A DNA stretch of 9,682 nucleotides from Chitinophagaceae bacterium. GTDB taxonomy: Bacteria > Bacteroidota > Bacteroidia > Chitinophagales > Chitinophagaceae. The stretch covers positions 1 through 9,682 of the forward strand of contig PLXD01000034.1 of NCBI GenBank assembly GCA_003151295.1, read 5' to 3'. The notes beneath the pieces were generated by a model that was not told where the DNA came from, made no database searches, and saw only the letters and a program-made list of their open reading frames with translations. Both the position numbers and the translations under genes were made by a program. Numbering within the stretch: the stretch's first letter is position 1; every line of letters starts with the position of its first letter. Of this stretch, positions 1 to 5,455 are shown in pieces.

Positions 1-717
1 AAAATCCTATGGCCCGAGATCACCGGATTGCGTCCTGATCATGGCGAGGTGCTCTTTTTTCTGCGCGCCAACAAGCAGGAACTGGGCATTTGGCTCGATG
101 CCGATCAGATGAACCCGTTTCTGCTGGCCGCTATTGCAGAATGGGGCAAACACAACAAGGACGTCGCGCGCAAATCAGCGTTCGACTATGGCACTACTGA
201 ACCAGCTGTAGGCTGGATATGGCTTATCTTGTCGCTGGCTTTTCCGGGAATGATCGCGCTCACGCTGCTGACCGATGGCTACCACGAACTGGCGTGCAAC
301 CAACTTTTCGAGCATGCCAGCATTGCACCCGTGAAAATTCTAAAGATAAAGAAAAACCGCCGCGGTAATTTCATCTGGACCATGGCCTTTGATACTGCTG
401 CTGGCGAAAAAATGACCGGAACGCGCGAAGCGCCGCAAGCCGGTCCCGAAGGCCTTCCGGCCGGTTCAACCAAAGAAGCTCTAAACACCGTCACGGTCAT
501 CTACGCTGCCGAACGGCCGAACTGCTGGGACTTGAGTACAAAACAAGGTGAAGCGTCACCGAATCGCAACCAGCGGCATTTCATCGTGCTGATGGACCTT
601 TGTTTTGGCTGGCTGTTTGCGGTAACTGCGGCTATTACCGTCGCGTTCAGTGTTGCCCGCCTGGTGCGCAAGCACCCTTACCGTGAAACGGTTCGGGTTG
701 CCGGCGAAAAAATTTAG
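1..717 (+). CDS. Unrecognised two-helix membrane protein, 5' end cut off
   Basis: The reading frame is open to the left edge, so the true start is probably outside the window. The first internal start option is a TTG at 28 with no convincing ribosome binding site. About 238 codons are visible. Two hydrophobic stretches probably span the membrane: one about 60-85 residues after the TTG (VGWIWLILSLAFPGMIAL) and one near the C-terminus (about 186-212, starting FIVLMDLCFGWLF). Between them lies a polar region of about 100 residues containing TVTVIYAAERPNCWDL. The layout helix, soluble beta-rich segment with a V-x-Y-x-x-x-x-P pattern, helix faintly recalls DUF3592-type membrane proteins, but I do not firmly recognise the family. 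It lies 44 bases upstream of the ATPase gene on the same strand and could be in the same transcript. Function unknown. Confidence 0.6.
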   Translation, partial: KILWPEITGLRPDHGEVLFFLRANKQELGIWLDADQMNPFLLAAIAEWGKHNKDVARKSAFDYGTTEPAVGWIWLILSLAFPGMIALTLLTDGYHELACNQLFEHASIAPVKILKIKKNRRGNFIWTMAFDTAAGEKMTGTREAPQAGPEGLPAGSTKEALNTVTVIYAAERPNCWDLSTKQGEASPNRNQRHFIVLMDLCFGWLFAVTAAITVAFSVARLVRKHPYRETVRVAGEKI

Positions 718-761
718 CCGGCGCAGTCCGCGCTGGCGCCCCACTTGCACAAGTCCGTGGG

Positions 762-3242
762 ATGAATCGCGCAACTTCAAAAGACGCAAAGAATCAATCA
801 CCGCCGGCAGCCAGTGAGTTGCGCATAGTCACGCCGTCATTGGGATTAACCTCGGCAGAAGCCCGGGCACGTTTAATCCAATACGGAGCCAACGCCCTCG
901 AGGAAAAAAAGCAAAACATACTTCGTATCCTTCTCGCCTACTTCTGGGGCCCCATTCCCTGGATGATCGAAGCCGCGGCGGTCATGGCACTGCTGGTGCG
1001 GGACTGGGGCGACTTCGCCATCATCACCCTGCTGCTCGTGTTTAACGCCGGCCTAGGATTCTGGGAAGAGCACGCAGCAGCAGATGCGCTCGAGGCACTC
1101 AAAAACGCCCTGGCCCTGCGCGCGCGTGCGCTGCGCGACGGCACCTGGGCCGAGGTGAATGCCCGGGACCTGGTGCCAGGCGACGTGATCAGCCTTTATC
1201 TGGGCGACGTCGTTCCCGCCGACTGCAAACTACTCAAAGGCGACTATCTCAGCGTTGATCAGTCGGCGCTGACCGGCGAGTCACTGCCGGTGAGCAAGAC
1301 ACCGGGCAACGTGGCCTACTCCGGCTCTATCATCAGACAGGGTGAAATGACCGCGGTTGTGACCAGCACGGGGGCCAATACTTTCTTTGGTCGCACCGCA
1401 AGTCTGGTGGCCGGCGCAGGGGCGGTGTCGCATTTTCAAAAAACGGTAACGACTATTGGCGACACCTTGATCATAATGGCCCTGGTACTTGCCGCGGTGC
1501 TCGTCGCCGATCGACTGTATGTCATGCGCGATCATTTCGACCGTACCGGCCTGCTCAGACTTGCCGAGCTGGTGCTGATCTTGCTCGTGGCCTCGGTTCC
1601 AGTGGCCATGCCCGCTGTGCTGTCGGTGACCATGGCGCTGGGCGCCCGCAAACTGGCTCAGAAAAAAGCGATCGTTTCGCGCCTGGAGTCCATAGAGGAG
1701 CTAGCTGGAATCGACATTCTCTGCTCGGACAAAACCGGTACACTCACGCAAAATAAACTGACGCTGGGTCAGGTGCTACCTTGGCATGGCATCGATACCC
1801 AGACGCTGCTGCTCATGGGGGCCCTGGCTTCGCATACTGCTGACAACGACCCGATTGACCTGGCGGTAATTGCAGGGCTCACGGGCAACTTGTATTCCAC
1901 GTTTCTCAAGAGCTACCAGGTGGACAAGTACGTTCCCTTTGATCCGGTAAGCAAGCGCAGCGAAGCCACGATCACCGATTCGAACGGCAAAGCCTGGCGT
2001 GTCACCAAAGGTGCACCCCAAGTAGTCATGAATCTGGCCGGGCTGTCTCCCACCGATCGTTCGACTGCGGAGCAAACGGTGAACAAGCTGGCGCAATCAG
2101 GCCACCGCACCTTGGCCGTGGCTCGGGCCTGTGGTGATGAACCTTGGGAGTTTCTGGGAATTCTGCCCCTGTCTGATCCACCGCGTTTTGATTCAAAGGA
2201 GACCATCGCTCGTGCTTTCGCCTATGGCGTCAAGGTGAAGATGGTCACCGGCGACAACGAGGCAATTGCGCGGGAAATTTCCACTGAACTCGGCATCGGA
2301 TGCAATATTCTGCCCGCAACCGAACTTTTCCCGGGCAATATCGGCACTGGCCAGATTCCACCCGATGCCACAGCTCGCATTGAGCGCGCTGATGGATTTG
2401 CCGAGGTATTTCCCGAGCATAAGTTTGCCATCGTGAAAATTTTGCAGAAGGCCGGACACATCGTGGGCATGACTGGCGACGGCGTCAATGATGCGCCGGC
2501 ACTGAAACAGGCCGATGTGGGAATTGCCGTATCCGGCGCTACAGCGGCTGCACGGGCCGCAGCGGCATTGATTTTAACGTCACCAGGCTTGTCCGTAATC
2601 ATCGATGGAATCTCGGAAGCGCGGCGCATTTTTGAGCGCATGATGAGCTACGTGCTCTACCGCATAGCCATGACCATAGACATTATGGCGTTCGTCGTAC
2701 TGGCTTCGGTTGCATATGGATTTTTTCCTCTCACTCCCATCATGATCATCGCACTGGCGCTGCTTGACGACATTCCGATCATGACAATCGCCTTTGACAA
2801 CGCCGATATTGCGCCCAAGCCCGTCCATTGGCAGCTGCATCAAGTGCTGTTTGTTTCAGGAATTCTTGGCCTGCTGGCCGTAGTCCAGAGCTTCGCCCTG
2901 CTTTATGTGGGCAGCACCATTTACCAGCTGGATCGTCCGCAGCTGCAGACGATGATGTTTCTGCAGCTTGTCGCGGGCGGGCATCTGATGTTGTTTTTGA
3001 CCCGTGCTCGAGGGCCGTTTTGGAAATCGCCCCATCCGAACGTGCTGCTGTTCACGGCAATCTGCGCCACTCAGATTTTTGCCATACTCATGTGCGGCCT
3101 GGGTTGGCTGGTACCAGCACTGTCCTGGAAAATCATTGGGTGGGTCTGGATCTATAATCTCGCCTGGATGCTGATCCAGGACGTCGTAAAACTGGGCCTA
3201 TATCACCACCAAAAGGAAAACTCTGATGCCAGATTACGCTGA
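762..3242 (+). CDS. Plasma-membrane proton-efflux P-type ATPase (type IIIA)
   Basis: This 826-residue P-type ATPase is expected to pump protons out of the cytoplasm using ATP. All family motifs are visible: the actuator loop TGES at 171-174, the phosphorylation motif DKTGTLT with acceptor Asp323, the nucleotide-binding KGAP at 416-419, TGDN at 496-499 and the hinge TGDGVNDAP at 571-579. About ten membrane segments fit the hydrophobic pattern: two around 55-105, two around 232-295 with PVAMPAV in M4, and six after 630. M6 carries LLDDIPIMTIAFDNA (Asp669/Asp670), matching the ALLNDGTIMTI region of plant and fungal H+-ATPases that holds the proton-binding Asp. There is no C-terminal autoinhibitory domain, as is usual for bacterial members. 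At the plant M5 Arg655 position this protein appears to have Asp640. ATG 762 is chosen because the next in-frame Met is near residue 68, inside M1; no clear ribosome binding site precedes it. The gene end overlaps ppk2. A cation other than H+ cannot be excluded from sequence alone. Confidence 0.93.
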   Translation: MNRATSKDAKNQSPPAASELRIVTPSLGLTSAEARARLIQYGANALEEKKQNILRILLAYFWGPIPWMIEAAAVMALLVRDWGDFAIITLLLVFNAGLGFWEEHAAADALEALKNALALRARALRDGTWAEVNARDLVPGDVISLYLGDVVPADCKLLKGDYLSVDQSALTGESLPVSKTPGNVAYSGSIIRQGEMTAVVTSTGANTFFGRTASLVAGAGAVSHFQKTVTTIGDTLIIMALVLAAVLVADRLYVMRDHFDRTGLLRLAELVLILLVASVPVAMPAVLSVTMALGARKLAQKKAIVSRLESIEELAGIDILCSDKTGTLTQNKLTLGQVLPWHGIDTQTLLLMGALASHTADNDPIDLAVIAGLTGNLYSTFLKSYQVDKYVPFDPVSKRSEATITDSNGKAWRVTKGAPQVVMNLAGLSPTDRSTAEQTVNKLAQSGHRTLAVARACGDEPWEFLGILPLSDPPRFDSKETIARAFAYGVKVKMVTGDNEAIAREISTELGIGCNILPATELFPGNIGTGQIPPDATARIERADGFAEVFPEHKFAIVKILQKAGHIVGMTGDGVNDAPALKQADVGIAVSGATAAARAAAALILTSPGLSVIIDGISEARRIFERMMSYVLYRIAMTIDIMAFVVLASVAYGFFPLTPIMIIALALLDDIPIMTIAFDNADIAPKPVHWQLHQVLFVSGILGLLAVVQSFALLYVGSTIYQLDRPQLQTMMFLQLVAGGHLMLFLTRARGPFWKSPHPNVLLFTAICATQIFAILMCGLGWLVPALSWKIIGWVWIYNLAWMLIQDVVKLGLYHHQKENSDARLR
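3211..3217 (+). promoter_or_regulatory. Ribosome binding site of ppk2, inside the ATPase gene
   Basis: AAAAGGA lies 8 bases before ATG 3226, within the last codons of the ATPase gene. It supports the 3226 start despite the overlap. It also shows Shine-Dalgarno use in the left part of the window, unlike the genes to the right. Confidence 0.7.
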
Positions 3243-4059
3243 AGAAATGTTGGTCAAGCCCGGAGCGAGAGTCAAACTGAAAGAATTCGATGCCGGCTTC
3301 CACGGTAAACACGAGTCGCACGAAAAAGCGCTGCCGGTAATTCAGGCTCATATGCAGAAGATGGATCAGCTGCAGTATCTGCTGTATGCCGAAAAAAAGC
3401 ACAGCCTGCTTATCGTGCTGCAAGGCCTGGACGCCGCGGGCAAAGACGGCGTCATCAGACATTTGATGACGGGCATGAACCCTGAAGGCTGCCGTGTCGC
3501 GGGCTTCAAGCAGCCTACCCCAATTGAGTCCGAGCACGACTTCCTGTGGCGCATACATCCGCACGTACCGGCCACCGGCATGGTGGCCATTTTCAATCGA
3601 TCGCATTATGAAGACGTGCTGGTCGTGCGCGTTCACGACCTGGTGCCTGAAAAGGAGTGGTCCAGACACTACGACCTGATTAACGACTTCGAGCGCCTGC
3701 TGGCGGTGGAGAACAACACGACTATTCTCAAATTCTTCCTGAATATTTCCAAGGAAGAGCAGCTTGAGCGGTTCAAATGCCGCCTGGACGACCCCACCCG
3801 CCAATGGAAAATCAGCGAATCCGACTATCAGGAACGCGGCTATTGGGACCAATACATGAAAGCTTTTGAGGATGTTTTACACAAGACCAGCACCGAGCTT
3901 GCTCCGTGGTTCGTGATTCCCTCGAACCACAAGTGGTTCCGCGATCTGGCCGTGTCCCAGATCATTACCAGTCGCATGGAAGCCTTGCAGATGAAGAGTC
4001 CCAAACCGACGGTCGACCTGGCCGACATTCGCCGTAAATATTTGAAGGCCGCAGCCTAA
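3226..4059 (+). CDS. ppk2: Polyphosphate kinase 2 family, class III-like
   Basis: This 277-residue PPK2 enzyme is expected to transfer phosphate between polyphosphate and nucleotides in the cytosol. The Walker A motif GLDAAGKDG is at 67-75. The Walker B region is FNRSHYEDVLVVRVH, starting at Phe123, and the Arg-rich lid KCRLDDPTRQWK is at 184-195. In class I enzymes the equivalent Walker B segment reads RSWYNRA; the Glu-Asp after HY here is the pattern I associate with class III enzymes, which can phosphorylate both AMP and ADP to rebuild ATP. The length fits a single-domain enzyme. The start overlaps the last 17 bases of the ATPase gene, including its stop codon, and has its own Shine-Dalgarno sequence, so the two genes are very likely co-transcribed and translationally coupled. 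A hairpin terminator begins 6 bases after the stop. Nucleotide preference (AMP, ADP or both) is inferred, not shown. Confidence 0.93.
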   Translation: MPDYAEEMLVKPGARVKLKEFDAGFHGKHESHEKALPVIQAHMQKMDQLQYLLYAEKKHSLLIVLQGLDAAGKDGVIRHLMTGMNPEGCRVAGFKQPTPIESEHDFLWRIHPHVPATGMVAIFNRSHYEDVLVVRVHDLVPEKEWSRHYDLINDFERLLAVENNTTILKFFLNISKEEQLERFKCRLDDPTRQWKISESDYQERGYWDQYMKAFEDVLHKTSTELAPWFVIPSNHKWFRDLAVSQIITSRMEALQMKSPKPTVDLADIRRKYLKAAA

Positions 4060-4065
4060 AAAAAA

Positions 4066-4095
4066 ACCGGTTTCGGAGAGTTCCCCGAAACCGGT
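4066..4095. terminator. Shared intrinsic terminator between convergent ppk2 and SWIB genes
   Basis: A perfect 11-base inverted repeat (ACCGGTTTCGG at 4066-4076 and its complement at 4085-4095) encloses an 8-base loop. Read on the minus strand, the hairpin is followed by about nine T residues (the A run at 4058-4066), making a strong terminator for the SWIB gene, whose stop is 26 bases away. Read on the plus strand, the following CTTTAT is weaker but may still end the ATPase/ppk2 transcript. Confidence 0.88.
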
Positions 4096-4121
4096 CTTTA
4101 TAGAAAAACTGAGAACGAAGC

Positions 4122-4427
4122 CTATTTCAAGTGCTTGTTAACAAGCTTGGTCATCTCGAACATCGAGACCGTCTTCTGACCCTTGAAAACATCCTTCAAC
4201 GCGGCATCGGCGTTGATCATCGTGCGCTTCACTTTGTCCTGAAGCTTGTGCTTCTTGATGTATTCCCAAAGTTTCTTCACGACCTGAGTGCGCGGCAACG
4301 GCTTGCTGCCAACAACCAGCGCGAGCATCGCGGATGGCGTCATCGGCTTCATGAAAGCCGCGCTCGGTTTACGCTTCGTCTTTTTCTTAGCTGCTTTTTT
4401 CTTAGCTGCTTTTTTTGCTGTTGCCAT
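4122..4427 (-). CDS. Small SWIB/MDM2-domain protein with lysine-rich N-terminal tail
   Basis: This 101-residue protein has a tail of Ala-Ala-Lys-Lys repeats (residues 1-20) followed by a compact SWIB/MDM2 domain (about 26-100). Domain hallmarks include FMKPMTPS, the helix PLPRTQVVKKLWEYIKKHKL, and the closing MINADAALKDVF and SMFEMTKLVNKHLK segments. SWIB domains are typical of eukaryotic SWI/SNF chromatin complexes; stand-alone bacterial copies occur in Chlamydiae and many Proteobacteria. The basic tail resembles histone H1-like proteins and suggests DNA or nucleoid binding, which is inference. The codons are mostly GC-ending, like the genes to the left, but no Shine-Dalgarno sequence precedes ATG 4427 and the upstream DNA is very AT-rich, like the right part of the window. 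It is therefore the gene whose genome of origin is least certain. It converges on ppk2 and shares its terminator. Confidence 0.88.
   Translation of the reverse strand: MATAKKAAKKKAAKKKTKRKPSAAFMKPMTPSAMLALVVGSKPLPRTQVVKKLWEYIKKHKLQDKVKRTMINADAALKDVFKGQKTVSMFEMTKLVNKHLK
4386..4415. repeat. 15-base direct tandem repeat, two copies, in the SWIB gene tail
   Basis: The unit CTTAGCTGCTTTTTT occurs twice head to tail. It encodes the repeated Ala-Ala-Lys-Lys-Lys stretch of the SWIB protein tail on the minus strand. The repeat is in frame, so slippage would change tail length by five residues without breaking the gene. Confidence 0.85.
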
Positions 4428-4484
4428 TTTTTTGAATTTAAATTGGTTAGTAAATCAATTTACAACAGTAAAAATAAAAACTTA
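4428..4484. other. AT-rich spacer holding the probable join of two genomic backgrounds
   Basis: This short stretch lies between the SWIB start and the terminator of the ribosomal protein operon. It is almost entirely A and T and includes a weak inverted repeat, TAAATTG at 4439-4445 with CAATTTA at 4456-4462. On the minus strand TTGTAA (4465-4460) and TTTAAA (4442-4437) are 17 bases apart and could be read as a sigma70-like promoter, but transcription would start almost at the ATG, so I do not call it. Gene style changes from proteobacterial to Bacteroidota across this region. Confidence 0.5.
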
Positions 4485-4521
4485 TTGGAAACAACCAAAA
4501 ATTTTTTTTGATTTCTTCCAA
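4485..4521 (-). terminator. AT-rich intrinsic terminator of the rplU-rpmA operon
   Basis: On the minus strand this segment folds into a nearly continuous 17-pair stem with an AAA loop, allowing two G-U pairs and one mismatch. The ends TTGGAA and TTCCAA pair perfectly and the inner part is an A-run against a T-run. It begins 7 bases after the rpmA stop codon and is followed by TAAGTTTTTATTTTT. On the plus strand it is followed by nine T residues, so it could also stop transcription coming from the left. Confidence 0.8.
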
Positions 4522-4528
4522 TTTTTTT

Positions 4529-4795
4529 TTACGCGCCTACTGTTGCAGCATTGACACTAATGGAGGTTTTATCTCCTTTTCCCTTCTTAAATTCAACCAA
4601 TCCATCGGTGAGTGCGAACAAAGTAAAATCTTTTCCGACGCCTACATTCTTGCCGGGATGATATACCGTACCGCGTTGGCGAACGATAATATTTCCTGCG
4701 ATGGCGGGTTGACCGCCATAGATCTTTACTCCGAGGCGCTTACTTTGTGAGTCGCGGCCGTTCTTTACACTACCTTCCCCTTTTTTGTGTGCCAT
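4529..4795 (-). CDS. rpmA: 50S ribosomal protein L27
   Basis: This 88-residue L27 protein starts [16 protein letters not shown], the conserved basic N-terminus that reaches toward the peptidyl-transferase centre of the ribosome. The core [23 protein letters not shown] and [12 protein letters not shown] segments are all present and the length is normal. There is no N-terminal extension of the kind cleaved in Firmicutes. The start ATG has no Shine-Dalgarno sequence; the upstream bases are A/T-rich, as is usual in Bacteroidota. It is the second gene of the rplU-rpmA unit, 109 bases after rplU, and is followed closely by an intrinsic terminator. Sequence style fits Bacteroidota, probably Chitinophagaceae. 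Confidence 0.97.
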   Translation of the reverse strand: MAHKKGEGSVKNGRDSQSKRLGVKIYGGQPAIAGNIIVRQRGTVYHPGKNVGVGKDFTLFALTDGLVEFKKGKGDKTSISVNAATVGA

Positions 4796-4904
4796 ATTTT
4801 AAAAGTTGTAGTTGCTGATTTTTGGTTTCTAATTTTGCCGGATATCAGTTAGCTATTCTTATTCTTACCGGTTGACAGCTTCATGATGTCCGTTGATAAC
4901 TGCT

Positions 4905-5207
4905 TTAAACGATTTCGCTGATCCTGATCTTTGTGTAGTGGGTGCGATGACCGTGTTTCTTGCGGAAGCCCTTCCTTCTTTTCATTTTGAAGGCGATCAC
5001 CTTATCTCCCTGCACCTGGCCGAGGATCTCAGCCTTGATGGTGGCTTTAACATCCTTGCCTATCGACAACTTTCCATCGGTATCGACCAACAGGACTTCT
5101 GCGAACTCTAGCTTATCTCCGGCATTTCCTGCTACATGAGGAACGTACAATGTCTGGTCTTTCTTGACCTTAAACTGCTGACCGGCTATTTTTACTACTG
5201 CGAACAT
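4905..5207 (-). CDS. rplU: 50S ribosomal protein L21
   Basis: This 100-residue L21 protein, a 23S rRNA-binding component of the large subunit, starts MFAVVKIAGQQFKVKKDQ, the usual N-terminus. It carries the C-terminal KMKRRKGFRKKHGHRTHYTKIRI signature that contacts rRNA. The length is normal and it is the first gene of the rplU-rpmA unit. A Bacteroidota-type promoter lies about 20 bases upstream, leaving a very short leader with no Shine-Dalgarno sequence. The gap of 109 bases to rpmA is longer than I would expect for this pair. Confidence 0.97.
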   Translation of the reverse strand: MFAVVKIAGQQFKVKKDQTLYVPHVAGNAGDKLEFAEVLLVDTDGKLSIGKDVKATIKAEILGQVQGDKVIAFKMKRRKGFRKKHGHRTHYTKIRISEIV

Positions 5208-5228
5208 AAATATTCAATATTAGGGCTG

Positions 5229-5236
5229 CAAAGGTA
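5229..5236 (-). promoter_or_regulatory. Bacteroidota-type -7 element for rplU-rpmA
   Basis: On the minus strand this reads TACCTTTG, an exact match to the Bacteroidota -7 consensus TAnnTTTG. It lies 21 bases before the rplU ATG. The upstream -33 region is T-rich but has no clear TTTG. The position suggests a leader of only about 10-15 bases. Confidence 0.7.
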
Positions 5237-5295
5237 GGGAGAATTGACGAAAAAAGGAAAGAATAAAAGAAAAAATCGGGTCCGGCGCGTAAAAA

Positions 5296-5312
5296 TAAGG
5301 AACTGCTCCTTA
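5296..5312. repeat. Short inverted repeat between rplU and the GH3 gene
   Basis: TAAGGA (5296-5301) and TCCTTA (5307-5312) are perfect complements with a 5-base loop. On the minus strand the hairpin is followed by TTTTTACG, so it could be a weak terminator, or an operator in this divergent intergenic region. The rest of the 248-base space holds only the two promoter candidates described separately. Confidence 0.35.
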
Positions 5313-5406
5313 AAAACGCTCAAAATCACTGGAAAACACCCGGGGAATTACCTTTTAAATTAATATCATTTATGGATAACTCACTGGCAATTGGGCATTT
5401 TTCACG

Positions 5407-5414
5407 TAGGTTTG
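5407..5414 (+). promoter_or_regulatory. Candidate Bacteroidota -7 element for the GH3-dxr-rseP unit
   Basis: TAGGTTTG matches TAnnTTTG exactly and lies 41 bases before ATG 5456. No good -33 element is seen at the usual distance. If functional, transcription starts near 5420, downstream of the alternative ATG at 5372, which supports the shorter GH3 protein. Confidence 0.5.
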
Positions 5415-5455
5415 CCCGCGGGAAAGGATCCCCATATGAGATAAATCATCCATCC

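Noticed and set aside
3133..3852. Long open frame (239 codons) on the minus strand opposite ppk2
   Set aside because: It lies wholly against conserved coding sequence with clear Walker motifs on the plus strand, has no recognisable domain, and overlaps the ATPase end as well. High GC at third positions opens such mirror frames.
4437..4465. Sigma70-like TTGTAA and TTTAAA pair upstream of the SWIB gene
   Set aside because: In such A/T-rich DNA matches arise by chance, and the start of transcription would fall almost on the ATG.
4131..4511. Plus-strand open frame across the SWIB gene into the A/T-rich spacer
   Set aside because: It is antisense to a clear SWIB domain, and its C-terminal part is translated homopolymer-rich spacer.
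4849..4884. Possible 11-residue peptide (MKLSTGKNKNS) in the rplU-rpmA spacer, minus strand
   Set aside because: It is too short to judge, has no ribosome binding signal, and such frames are expected by chance.
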